Source of the DNA: Bradyrhizobium diversitatis | GTDB taxonomy: Bacteria; Pseudomonadota; Alphaproteobacteria; Rhizobiales; Xanthobacteraceae | Length of the DNA stretch: 53,300 nucleotides | Reading direction: 5' to 3' | Assembly: GCF_016031635.1 (NCBI RefSeq) | Contig: NZ_JACEGD010000041.1 | Span: forward strand, 1 to 53,300 | Shown here: piece after piece, positions 7,962 through 16,052 of the stretch | How the letters are laid out: each line of letters starts with the position of its first letter | Numbering within the stretch: position 1 is the first letter of the stretch | The notes under the pieces: generated by a model | Seen by the model: only the letters and a program-made list of their open reading frames with translations | What the model was told of the DNA's origin: nothing | Databases searched by the model: none | Made by a program: the position numbers and the translations under genes

Positions 7962-8717
7962 ATGCCCTCCCACGATTTTCGCGCTCCCCGCCTGTTCGTC
8001 GATGCCGCCCTCGTCCAGGACGCCAGGGTGCCGCTCGACCGCGACCAGAGCAACTATCTCGGCAACGTGCTGCGCCTTGCCGCCGGGGCCGAAGTCCTGG
8101 CCTTCAACGGCCGTGACGGCGAGTGGCAGGCGGCGATCGAAGGCCGCAAGCGGCCGGATGGCCTCGTGATCCTCCAGCAGACCCGGCCCCAGGACCGACT
8201 ACCCGACCTCACTTACGTCTTCGCGCCGCTCAAGCATGCCCGGCTGGATTACATGGTGCAGAAGGCGATCGAGATGGGCGCCGCCGCCCTGCAGCCGGTC
8301 CTGACACGGTTTACCCAGGCCTCCCGGGTCAATACCGAGCGGATGCGCGCCAACGTGGTCGAGGCGGCCGAGCAATGCGGCATCCTCAGCATCGCCACCG
8401 TTGCCGAGCCGGTGCCGCTGGAGCGCTTCTTGAGCCAGCGCGCCGCGGGCCGGTTGCTGATCTTCTGCGATGAGGCGGCGGAGGTCCAGGACCCCGTTCA
8501 GAGCCTGCAAGACAGCCGTGAGGCCGGCGGAGGTATTGACGTGCTGATCGGCCCCGAAGGTGGCTTCGCCGAGGAGGAACGGGCACTGCTGCTGCGGCAG
8601 CCCAGGATCCTGCGGCTGGCCCTCGGCCCCCGGATCATGCGAGCCGACACCGCCGCGGTGGCGGCCCTGGCGTTGGTGCAGGCGGTGCTGGGCGACTGGG
8701 GCGGTGGAGGCGGCTAG
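7962..8717 (+). CDS. rsmE: 16S rRNA (uracil-1498-N3)-methyltransferase RsmE
   Basis: A SPOUT-fold methyltransferase that methylates U1498 of 16S rRNA. The 251-residue length is normal. The N-terminal PUA-like part includes NYLGNVLRLAAGAEVLAFNG. The C-terminal knot carries LIGPEGGFAEEE (about 190-201) and LALGPRIMRADTAAVAALAL (about 219-238), the AdoMet-binding hallmarks. The stop overlaps the end of the convergent AraC gene by 4 bases (CTAG), so there is no room for a terminator between them. Confidence 0.93.
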   Translation: MPSHDFRAPRLFVDAALVQDARVPLDRDQSNYLGNVLRLAAGAEVLAFNGRDGEWQAAIEGRKRPDGLVILQQTRPQDRLPDLTYVFAPLKHARLDYMVQKAIEMGAAALQPVLTRFTQASRVNTERMRANVVEAAEQCGILSIATVAEPVPLERFLSQRAAGRLLIFCDEAAEVQDPVQSLQDSREAGGGIDVLIGPEGGFAEEERALLLRQPRILRLALGPRIMRADTAAVAALALVQAVLGDWGGGGG

Positions 8718-9724
8718 ATCGTTTCCCGCATCGCGCGGTGCAGGGTCTCGGACGGCAGCTCCCCGAAGGCCGCCCTGTAACTCGCCGCGAACTCGCTCAG
8801 GTGCCAGAAGCCGTGCGCAATTGCGCAGGCCTTCACACTGCGCCGCCCAGGACCGATGCGCAGCTGCTTGCGCACCGACCAGAGCCGCAGGACCCGGCTG
8901 TAGCGATGCGGGCTCATGCCGCAAATGGCCTGTGTCGCGCTCTGGAGAGTCCGGACGGACACGCCCACCTGCGCGGCCAGTTCGGGCGTCCTGGGCCAGA
9001 CCGTCGGGTCTTGCCGGATCAATCTTTCCATGTCCGCGACGATCCGCCGATAGCCATCCGTGGCGGACGATGCAGGTCCGCCGCTCGCGCTGGTGCGCAG
9101 CGCAGCGTCCATCGTGCTGAGCAGGGACTGCTCGACGGCGGTCAGCGACATCGGCTCGTTCAGGAAGTCCGGGTCATGTGCCGCGATTTCCAGCGTGACG
9201 GAGATCAGGCGGCGCAGCGAGGCAAAAACGTCCGACGGCGGGTTCACCAGGCGATAGCCGTCACCCAGTTGCGCCCAGGGTTCGCGCTGCGGCGGACTGA
9301 GATACACGACTGCCATCAGCCGGCCCTCCGGCTCATAGACCAGGCAATCGGAGCTGCCCGTCAGAACGACGATGGAGCGGCCCATTGGTTGCCCGTTGAT
9401 GCGGGCCGAGGTCACGTGATCCATCGGCACCACGACGGCGGCGGCATCCGTCAATCGATAGCCGCGAACGATCCTCGGGAAGGTTTTCACCAGAGAGAGG
9501 GTCAGGGTCGGCAGGCTGAGCCGAGCCCGCATGATTGCCGTCGCCCCGACCGACAACGGCATGCTGGAAGCGCCGGCATATCTCTCGGTCTCGCCGAAAT
9601 GGTCGATGTCATACGCCATGAGCTCGAGGGCCGACGATGGCTTGAGCTCCTGGAAGGACATCAAGCGGTCCGTCGCCAGCTCTCGCGCTCCCTCGCGCGC
9701 CGTATCGAGATGGCCTTGATCCAT
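8714..9724 (-). CDS. AraC family transcriptional regulator
   Basis: A 336-residue regulator with an N-terminal AraC-binding-like domain (about 10-200) and a C-terminal double helix-turn-helix. The latter includes ELAAQVGVSVRTLQSATQAI and, in the second HTH, KACAIAHGFWHLSEFAASYR with FGELPSETLHR at the end. The start MDQGHLDT lies 10 bases after the stop of the preceding wHTH-like gene, implying a two-gene operon; in-frame sequence upstream overlaps that gene. The inducer and targets are unknown. The ORF abuts rsmE tail-to-tail. Confidence 0.88.
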   Translation of the reverse strand: MDQGHLDTAREGARELATDRLMSFQELKPSSALELMAYDIDHFGETERYAGASSMPLSVGATAIMRARLSLPTLTLSLVKTFPRIVRGYRLTDAAAVVVPMDHVTSARINGQPMGRSIVVLTGSSDCLVYEPEGRLMAVVYLSPPQREPWAQLGDGYRLVNPPSDVFASLRRLISVTLEIAAHDPDFLNEPMSLTAVEQSLLSTMDAALRTSASGGPASSATDGYRRIVADMERLIRQDPTVWPRTPELAAQVGVSVRTLQSATQAICGMSPHRYSRVLRLWSVRKQLRIGPGRRSVKACAIAHGFWHLSEFAASYRAAFGELPSETLHRAMRETI

Positions 9725-9734
9725 ATCGTGTCGC

Positions 9735-10301
9735 TTACCTTGCCTTCTTTGCGGACGCCGCGCCCCTGGAGGCGCGCAGATCATCCGGCCCGCTGATGCC
9801 GGCACGCCTGAGATCGCGAAGCAGCCTCGCGAGCAACAGCATGTTCGTCTTCTGCAGTTCGTGGTTGTTTCCAAACCTGAATGCGTTCTGCTCGGTCACG
9901 ATGAGTCCGGCCTTCGTCTCGGCGAGAATCTTCCGCCTCTTCAGTCCCGTCACGCGACGGCGAACCGTCTCCAGGGGCAGGCTGAGGAAGCGGGAGAGTG
10001 CGGCACGAGAGACCCCCTGCTTGATGACGTCCGGCTCGACGGCATGAATGCTGGAGAATTTCTCGTCCAACGCCGGATCGTTCATCACGTGGATGACATT
10101 GGCGTTCAGGACCGCATGAATGATCAGAAGGTCCAGCGGATCGAATTCGTCGTAGTGCCGGAACAACTCGCTCATCGAGAACAGCATATAGGCTAGCGTG
10201 TGCCGCGAGACCGTCCGGATAATATCTGAAGCATTGCGCATGAATCGAAAACCAACATTCATCTTGTAAACGATGGCTACGGCGAACGGACCATCGGCCA
10301 T
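9735..10301 (-). CDS. Putative winged-helix regulatory protein
   Basis: A 188-residue protein from the ATG at 10301; a TTG at 10307 or ATGs at 10262 and 10241 are alternatives, and none has a strong SD. Residues of the middle, GVSRAALSRFLSLPLETVRR, then RVTGLKRRKILAETKAGLIV, look like a helix-turn-helix followed by a wing. The N-terminal half (DIIRTVSRHTLAYMLFSMSE) is helical. The C-terminus is basic (ASRGAASAKKAR). It is co-transcribed with the AraC gene 10 bases downstream. The family is not recognised with certainty; a DNA-binding partner or regulator is inference. Confidence 0.6.
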   Translation of the reverse strand: MADGPFAVAIVYKMNVGFRFMRNASDIIRTVSRHTLAYMLFSMSELFRHYDEFDPLDLLIIHAVLNANVIHVMNDPALDEKFSSIHAVEPDVIKQGVSRAALSRFLSLPLETVRRRVTGLKRRKILAETKAGLIVTEQNAFRFGNNHELQKTNMLLLARLLRDLRRAGISGPDDLRASRGAASAKKAR

Positions 10302-10495
10302 ACCCAAAATGAGTATGCGACGACTTGCCAGCCGTCCCTAGTTTCTCATTGTGACGCCGGCCTGCTGCGGCATCTGAACATCGTTGTCGACGAGACCTTC
10401 GATGTGCCTGCCGGACCCTGGCCGCCAGGACTTCATTGCGCGAGCGCGCATCCAACAGTTTCGACGATGCCGGCGCCGCCGGGGCGGCGATCGCG
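10302..10495. other. Intergenic region upstream of the wHTH-AraC pair
   Basis: About 190 bases between the start of the minus-strand regulator pair and a small plus-strand reading frame. It should hold the promoter for the regulators, but I see no convincing -35/-10 pair. Overlapping frames on both strands read as shadows. Confidence 0.4.
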
Positions 10496-10705
10496 ATGGA
10501 AGACATGGCAATGAATGACGACGTTGTGCCCGAGGCGCGAGCATGCGAGTCGCTGCGGCTCATCAAGGCGTTTCTCCGCCTCACGGACCCCGTCCCGCGA
10601 CGAAACGTGATCCATCGGAATTGGGTATTATATTACCTGATCGATGCCACGTTCTACACCCTGCCGACGGGGGCCGGCGTCGCTCGAAACTCGTTAAGCG
10701 ATTGA
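10496..10705 (+). pseudogene. Remnant of a small XRE-associated-type protein
   Basis: A 69-codon frame. Its first half (ARACESLRLIKAFLRLTDP, then VPRRNVIH) resembles the helical segment found in small Bradyrhizobium proteins and at the C-terminus of XRE-type regulators (pattern ESLxLIKAFxxIxDPxxRxxVI). After NVIH the sequence changes abruptly to an AT-rich stretch (RNWVLYYLIDATFY), as if a deletion or frameshift had replaced the end. There is no properly spaced SD. A decayed gene is more likely than an active one. The AT-rich tail may instead serve as upstream sequence for hisZ. Confidence 0.35.
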
Positions 10706-10794
10706 TCCTTTGGAGGTCGAAACCGCTTTCGGGCCATGCTAAGGGCTGCGCCAACTCCCATTCCTTCCTTGCCCTGCCCGGTTCCGCCGGGCCG

Positions 10795-11958
10795 ATGGAC
10801 CCTGAGATGACCGCGACTGCCACCTCAAATGCTGCCGGCTCCGCCGCCTGGGCGGATACGCTGCTCTTGTCGTTCGCGCAGGCGGGCTATGTCAGGGCCG
10901 AGCCCGCCATCCTGCAGCCGGCCGAGCCGTTCCTGGATCTCTCCGGCGAGGACATCCGCAAGAGCCTGTACCTCACCACGGACCTTTCCGGCGAGGAGCT
11001 CTGCCTGCGCCCGGACCTGACGATTCCCGTCGCGCGCGACTATCTCGCCTCGACCCGCGCCGGCCAGCCGGCCGGGTTCAGCTATCTCGGCCCGGTGTTT
11101 CGCTACCGCAGCGGCCAGGCCAGCGAATTCCTGCAAGCCGGCATCGAATCGTTCGGCCGCCAGGACCGCGCCGCGGCCGATGCCGAGATGTTGGCCCTGG
11201 CGCTGGAGGCGACCGCCGCCTTCGGCGTCCGCGATGTCGAGATCCGCACCGGCGATGTCGCGCTGTTCAATGCCCTGCTGGATGCACTCAACCTCTATCC
11301 GGTCTGGCGCCGCCGCCTAGTCAAGGATTTCAACCGCAAGATCAGCCTGGAGCAGGATCTGGAGCGGCTGGCAGCCGCCAGCACCGCGACGCGCAGCGAA
11401 TACGAGGGCGTGCTGGCCGCCCTCGCCGGCTCCGATCGCAAGGCGGCACTCGCCTTCGTCACTGATCTGATGTCGATCGCCGGCACCACCAATGTCGGCG
11501 GACGCACCACGGCCGAGATCGCCGATCGCTTCCTCGAGCAATCGACGCTGAAGGGCGGCGCGCTGCCGCGCGAGGCGATCGCCGTGCTCAAGCGCTTCCT
11601 GTCGATATCAGGCAATCCCGACGACGCCATAGCCGAGCTGCGCGCACTCATGACCGACGCGAAGCTCGATCTCGCCCCGGCGATCGATCAGTTCGAGAGC
11701 CGCGTCGGCTTCATGGCGGCGCGCGGCATCGAGGTGAAGCAGACCCGCTTCTCGACGGCGTTCGGGCGCGGCCTCGACTATTACACCGGCTTCGAATTCG
11801 AGCTGCATCACCGGGGCAACGGCGCCGAGCCGCTGGTCGCGGGCGGCCGCTATGACGGGCTGATGACCCAGCTCGGATCAAGCGAGCCGATCCCCGCGGT
11901 CGGCTTCTCGGTCTGGGTGGATGCGCTGACGAAGATCGGCCGCAAGGTGGGAGCTTAA
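10795..11958 (+). CDS. hisZ: ATP phosphoribosyltransferase regulatory subunit HisZ
   Basis: A class II aminoacyl-tRNA-synthetase-like subunit required by HisG for the first step of histidine synthesis and its feedback control. 387 residues from the ATG at 10795 (MDPEMTATAT; a second ATG at 10807 is possible). Visible blocks: LCLRPDLTIPVARDYLA, the motif-2-like FRYRSGQASEFLQAGIE, FGRGLDYYTGFEFELH and VAGGRYDGLMTQLG. The frame is open further upstream but without family-like sequence. hisG follows after 3 bases, so the two subunits are translated together. Confidence 0.94.
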   Translation: MDPEMTATATSNAAGSAAWADTLLLSFAQAGYVRAEPAILQPAEPFLDLSGEDIRKSLYLTTDLSGEELCLRPDLTIPVARDYLASTRAGQPAGFSYLGPVFRYRSGQASEFLQAGIESFGRQDRAAADAEMLALALEATAAFGVRDVEIRTGDVALFNALLDALNLYPVWRRRLVKDFNRKISLEQDLERLAAASTATRSEYEGVLAALAGSDRKAALAFVTDLMSIAGTTNVGGRTTAEIADRFLEQSTLKGGALPREAIAVLKRFLSISGNPDDAIAELRALMTDAKLDLAPAIDQFESRVGFMAARGIEVKQTRFSTAFGRGLDYYTGFEFELHHRGNGAEPLVAGGRYDGLMTQLGSSEPIPAVGFSVWVDALTKIGRKVGA

Positions 11959-11961
11959 GTC

Positions 11962-12939
11962 ATGAGCGCGCCATTCGTTCTGGCCGTTCCCTCCAAGGGC
12001 CGCCTGCAGGAAAACACCGAGGCCTTCTTTGCCCGTGCCGGCCTCAAGCTGTCGAAGGCCGGCGGCGCCCGCGACTACCGCGGCACGATCGCAGGTCTCG
12101 ACAATGTCGAGGTCGCCTATCTCTCGGCGAGCGAGATCGCCTCGCAACTCGCCCGCGGCTTCGCGCATCTCGGCGTCACCGGCGAGGACCTGGTGCGCGA
12201 GAACATCGCCGATGCCGACAAGCGCGTGTCGCTGATAGAAGGGCTCGGCTTCGGCTATGCCGACGTCGTCGTCGCGGTGCCGCAGGCCTGGATCGACGTC
12301 CGCACCATGGCGGACCTCGACGATGTCACCACCGGCTTCCGCGAGCAGCATCACATGCGGATGCGGGTCGCGACCAAGTTCGTCAACCTCACCCGCGGCT
12401 TCTTCCAGGCCCACGGCATCACCGATTACCGCATCGTCGAAAGCGCAGGCGCAACGGAAGGCGCGCCGGCAGCCGGCAGCGCCGAGCTGATCGTCGACAT
12501 CACCACTACGGGCGCAACGCTCGCCGCCAACGGCTTGCGGGTGCTCGACGACGGTACAATCCTGCGCAGCCAGGCCAATCTGGTGGCATCCAAAGGGGCC
12601 GACTGGTCGCCGCAGGCGCGAGAGACGGCGCGTGTCATCCTCGATCACATCGCAGCGCGGGCGCGGGCCAACAAGTACCGCGAAGTCCGCACCCGCTTCC
12701 GGCAATGCGACGCCGCCCTGCTCGGCGAGGCCCATAGCCGATACGGAGTCGAGGCGCCGTTCGGCGGTCCGACTTCGTCAGGCATGCTGACGCTGCACTG
12801 CCCGCCGGGTCAGCTCTATGCGCTGGCGAGCTTCCTGCGCGAGCATGGCGCCGAGACCGTCTCTGTGGTGTCGCTGGACTACGTGTTCGATCGGGAGAAC
12901 CCGCTGTTCGCCAAGCTCGCGGCGTTCCTCGGGCAGTGA
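11962..12939 (+). CDS. hisG: ATP phosphoribosyltransferase catalytic subunit HisG
   Basis: Condenses ATP and PRPP to phosphoribosyl-ATP, committing to histidine synthesis. 325 residues. AVPSKGRLQENTEAFFARAG is the N-terminal signature, and ELIVDITTTGATLAANGL (about 174-191) is the PRPP loop. HisZ-dependent short HisG proteins usually have about 210-230 residues. This one continues for roughly 100 more (from about HIAARARANKYREV), with an ACT-like pattern GMLTLHCPPGQLYALASFLR and VSVVSLDYVFDRENPLF. It follows hisZ by 3 bases. Confidence 0.95.
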   Translation: MSAPFVLAVPSKGRLQENTEAFFARAGLKLSKAGGARDYRGTIAGLDNVEVAYLSASEIASQLARGFAHLGVTGEDLVRENIADADKRVSLIEGLGFGYADVVVAVPQAWIDVRTMADLDDVTTGFREQHHMRMRVATKFVNLTRGFFQAHGITDYRIVESAGATEGAPAAGSAELIVDITTTGATLAANGLRVLDDGTILRSQANLVASKGADWSPQARETARVILDHIAARARANKYREVRTRFRQCDAALLGEAHSRYGVEAPFGGPTSSGMLTLHCPPGQLYALASFLREHGAETVSVVSLDYVFDRENPLFAKLAAFLGQ

Positions 12940-13025
12940 GCACGGGGCTCGTTCAGCATGGCGACAGCAAGCGGCAGCTACCATATGCTGTCGAGAACAT
13001 CTAAACGCCTCTGGAACCTTGATCG

Positions 13026-14087
13026 ATGACGCTGGGCTCTGACGTATCAGGCATGACGACCACCGCAGCGAGTGCCGCTGCGAAGGGGCTGTCGATAGTC
13101 GTCCCCGTCTACAACGAGGCGGCGGGGCTCGCTGCCCTGCATCAGCGCATCTGCGATCTCGCAAAGACGCTGCGGCAGCGCTATCGGCTGACTTGCGAGG
13201 TCGTCTACGTCGACGACGGCAGCAAGGATGCGACGCTGTCGATCGCGCGGTCGCTGCCGGCCGACGCGATCGACGTCCAGGTGGTGTCGCTGTCGCGCAA
13301 TTTCGGCAAGGAGGCCGCGCTGATGGCCGGCCTCGACCATGCCCGGCTCGGTGCCGTCCTGTTCATGGACGGGGACGGCCAGCATCCGCCGGCGCTGATC
13401 GAACAGCTGGTGCGGCACTGGATCGATGACGGCTATGACGTCGTCTACACCGCCAAGGCGCATCGCGACAACGAACCCTTCTTGCGCCGGGTCGCGGTGC
13501 ACGGCTTCTACGCGCTGATCAATTGGGGCGCACGCCAGAAGATTCCCGAGGACGCCGGCGACTTCCGCCTGCTCTCGCCGCGCGCGGTCGCCGCACTCAG
13601 GCAGTTGCCGGAACGCAACCGTTTCTTCAAAGGCCTCGCCAGCTGGATCGGCTTTCGCCAGATCCGCGTCGACTACGAGCCTGCGGCGCGCGTCCATGGC
13701 GTCACCACCTTCAACGCCGCAAGCCTGCTCGGCCTCTCGATCGAGGGCCTGACCTCGTTTTCGGTGGCACCGCTGCGCTTCGCCAGCCTGCTCGGCGTCA
13801 TTCTCGCCGGAGGTGCCTTCCTGTTCGGCCTGTCGATCCTCTGGGAGGTGTTCACGACCGGCAAGCAGGTGCCCGGCTATCCCTCGCTCGTGATCGGCCT
13901 GATGACGATCGGCGGCGTGCAGCTCATCATGATCGGCATCGTCGGCGAATATATCGGCAAAATCCTGTCCGAGCTGAAGGCGCGCCCGATCTACTTCGTC
14001 GCGGAGCACAGCGAGAAGCACTCCGAGGCCGGCAAGGCCGAGGACCCTTCAAGCCAGGACGCCGCGAACAGGACGGCGGCCGAATGA
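13026..14087 (+). CDS. GT2 polyprenyl-phosphate glycosyltransferase (GtrB/ArnC/DPM1-like)
   Basis: 353 residues. The GT-A domain has LSIVVPVYNEAAGL, VYVDDGSKDAT, LSRNFGKEAALMAGLDHA and LFMDGDGQHPP (DXD-like), and the DAGDFRLLSPRAV block typical of dolichol/undecaprenyl-phosphate sugar transferases. Two C-terminal membrane helices (about 255-280 and 292-320) fit membrane-bound GtrB/ArnC enzymes that load a sugar onto polyprenyl phosphate. The start may be 13026 or 13053. Its stop overlaps the start of a ChbG/HpnK deacetylase, suggesting the two act on the same sugar. Confidence 0.88.
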   Translation: MTLGSDVSGMTTTAASAAAKGLSIVVPVYNEAAGLAALHQRICDLAKTLRQRYRLTCEVVYVDDGSKDATLSIARSLPADAIDVQVVSLSRNFGKEAALMAGLDHARLGAVLFMDGDGQHPPALIEQLVRHWIDDGYDVVYTAKAHRDNEPFLRRVAVHGFYALINWGARQKIPEDAGDFRLLSPRAVAALRQLPERNRFFKGLASWIGFRQIRVDYEPAARVHGVTTFNAASLLGLSIEGLTSFSVAPLRFASLLGVILAGGAFLFGLSILWEVFTTGKQVPGYPSLVIGLMTIGGVQLIMIGIVGEYIGKILSELKARPIYFVAEHSEKHSEAGKAEDPSSQDAANRTAAE

Positions 14088-14929
14088 GCGCGGCCGCGAG
14101 CCCGCGGCGAATCTGGCTCTGCGCCGACGATTACGGCATCAGCCCCGCCGTCAACCGCGCCATTCGCGACCTGATCGAACGCGGCCGCCTCAACGCCACC
14201 TCGGTGATGATGGTGGGCCCGGCGATCGCGCGCAGCGAGATAGAGGCGCTTCAGTCCGCAGCGAAGACGAACCCGCGCTGCACGATCGGATTGCACGTGA
14301 CGCTGTCGGCGCCGTTCCGGCCGCTCACCATGCATTTCCGACCGCTCGACGGCGACATGTTCATGCCGTTTCCGAAGCTGCTGCGCGCGGGCGTTTTGCG
14401 ACGACTCGACCGGGAATTCTTCCGGAACGAAGTCAAGGCGCAGCTGGCAGCCTTCATGGAAGCGTTCGGACGCGCCCCCGACTTCGTCGACGGCCACCAG
14501 CATGTGCAGCTCTACCCACAGATCCGCGACGGCTTCGTCGATGCGGTGGTTGAGACTGCGCCGGGCGCCTGGGTGCGTCAGGGCGGCCGCGATCTGCCGC
14601 TCAGGCAACGGCTGGCCTCGCCAAAAGCCATGGTGCTCGACAGTCTCAGCGCGCAATTCCGCCGCCGCGCCGGCAGCGCCGGCCTCAGCTTCAACCCCGG
14701 CTTCGCCGGCGCCTATGATTTCACGCGCGACGCCGATTTCGGCGCGCTGATGCGGCAGTTCCTGGAAGGCCTTCCCGACGGCGGCCTCGTGATGTGCCAT
14801 CCCGGCTTCGTCGATGACGTCCTCGCCGGCCTCGACCCGATGACCGATGTCCGTGAGCGCGAGCATGCTTATCTCGCCAGCGACGCCTTTGCGCGCCTGC
14901 TGACGGACAGCAACGTGACACTGGGATGA
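14084..14929 (+). CDS. ChbG/HpnK (YdjC) family carbohydrate deacetylase
   Basis: 281 residues of the YdjC fold, metal-dependent deacetylases acting on N-acetylated sugars (ChbG) or hopanoid-linked sugars (HpnK). Metal and catalytic positions are visible: LCADDYGISPAVNRAI (Asp-Asp near the N-terminus), TIGLHVTLS and DFVDGHQHVQLYP (His pair). GGLVMCHPGFVDD near the C-terminus is also typical. ATGA overlap with the preceding GT2 gene shows translational coupling. The hopanoid label is not supported by other hpn genes here; a lipid-linked or LPS sugar is equally possible. Confidence 0.87.
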   Translation: MSAAASPRRIWLCADDYGISPAVNRAIRDLIERGRLNATSVMMVGPAIARSEIEALQSAAKTNPRCTIGLHVTLSAPFRPLTMHFRPLDGDMFMPFPKLLRAGVLRRLDREFFRNEVKAQLAAFMEAFGRAPDFVDGHQHVQLYPQIRDGFVDAVVETAPGAWVRQGGRDLPLRQRLASPKAMVLDSLSAQFRRRAGSAGLSFNPGFAGAYDFTRDADFGALMRQFLEGLPDGGLVMCHPGFVDDVLAGLDPMTDVREREHAYLASDAFARLLTDSNVTLG

Positions 14930-15055
14930 AACCGGCGAAAAGCGGGCCAGGAGGCAGCTTGTCGCATACGGAAATTTAATCCGGCCGGCACTGTTGGGGC
15001 CACAATGGAACCCTACATCTCCTGCGCGCTTGATTTTGCGCGAAGGAGACAGATC

Positions 15056-15886
15056 ATGACGCCGCAGGAACGCCAGCTCGTCGACGACCTTTTCGACCGG
15101 CTTTCAAAGCTGGAAAATGCACCGCGCGATCCCGATGCGGTCGCCGCGATCTCCGACGGCCTGCGCAAGGCGCCCGGCGCCGTCTACGCGCTGGTGCAGA
15201 CCACGCTGCTGCAGGACGAAGCGCTCAAGCGCGCCCATCATCGCATCCAGGAACTGGAGGCCGCCCAGGCGCCCGAGCCCGCCCAGTCCGGCGGCTTCCT
15301 CGACACCATGCGCGACTCGCTGTTCGGCGGCAGCCCCTCGCGCGGCTCGGTACCGAACGTGCCGCCGCGTGAGCAGCGACCGGTCTGGAACACCGGCCAG
15401 GCGATGCAGCAGACGCAGCCGGGCTACGGCCAGCCGCCTTATGGACAGGCTTACGGCCAAGGACCAGGACAAGGGCCGGGACAAGGTTATGGTGCCCCGC
15501 CCGCGGGCGGTGGCGGCGGCTCGTTCCTCGGCACCGCGGCCGCGGCAGCGGCCGGCGTCGTCGGCGGCTCGCTGCTGCTCTCCAGCATCCGCGGCATGAT
15601 GGGTGGGTCGCATCAGCAGGCCTTCGGCGACACCAACGCCTTGGGCGACCGCAGCGCTGGTGGAAGTCCTTGGGGCGGCGGCGACCAGTCGGGCGGATCG
15701 CTGTCGCGCGATGCCGGCCTCAACGACATCGGCTCGAACCAGGACTCCCGCCAGGGCTTCTTGGACCAGGCCTCGAACGATCGCGACAACAACGATCAGA
15801 ACTACGACGACAATCGCGACGACAACATGGACATGGCCGACGACAGCGATTTCGGCGGCGACGACGGCGGCAGCGATTACGCGTGA
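15056..15886 (+). CDS. DUF2076 domain protein
   Basis: 276 residues from the ATG at 15056, which has GAAGGAG just upstream. An N-terminal helical block (MTPQERQLVDDLFDRLSKLE to about residue 75) leads to a coiled-coil-prone HHRIQELEAAQ. Then come a Gln/Pro/Gly-rich stretch with GYGQ/GPGQ repeats, a hydrophobic segment AAAAAAGVVGGSLLLSSI (about 163-180) and a very acidic Asp/Asn-rich tail. The DUF2076 function is unknown. The layout suggests a membrane-associated periplasmic or envelope protein, which is inference. A terminator follows. Confidence 0.85.
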   Translation: MTPQERQLVDDLFDRLSKLENAPRDPDAVAAISDGLRKAPGAVYALVQTTLLQDEALKRAHHRIQELEAAQAPEPAQSGGFLDTMRDSLFGGSPSRGSVPNVPPREQRPVWNTGQAMQQTQPGYGQPPYGQAYGQGPGQGPGQGYGAPPAGGGGGSFLGTAAAAAAGVVGGSLLLSSIRGMMGGSHQQAFGDTNALGDRSAGGSPWGGGDQSGGSLSRDAGLNDIGSNQDSRQGFLDQASNDRDNNDQNYDDNRDDNMDMADDSDFGGDDGGSDYA

Positions 15887-15912
15887 CGCCGTCTGGTAGC
15901 CGCGCAAGCAGG

Positions 15913-15939
15913 AACGGCCGCCCAAGAGGCGGCCGTTTT
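15913..15939 (+). terminator. Rho-independent terminator of the DUF2076 gene
   Basis: AACGGCCGCC / GGCGGCCGTT perfect stem with a CAAGA loop, ending in TTTTC. It lies 27 bases after the DUF2076 stop codon. Confidence 0.85.
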
Positions 15940-15968
15940 CATTTTCCAACCCTTGCTCAGAACCTCTT

Positions 15969-16041
15969 CCTTCTCCCCTTGTGGGAGAAGGTGGCGCGAA
16001 GCGCCGGATGAGGGGTATCCCTCTCCCACAAGGGGAGAGGG
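15969..16041. repeat. Palindromic repeat, CTCCCCTTGTGGGAG family, copy 1
   Basis: The halves CCTTCTCCCCTTGTGGGAGAAGG and CCCTCTCCCACAAGGGGAGAGGG (23 bases, so described by their ends) enclose GCGCGAAGCGC and GGATGAGGGG. It lies between the convergent DUF2076 and L,D-transpeptidase genes. Copies of the same family are at 18031-18177 and, in part, at 32207-32330; 38645-38788 is a related design. Confidence 0.85.
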
Positions 16042-16052
16042 CAAAGCGAGCA

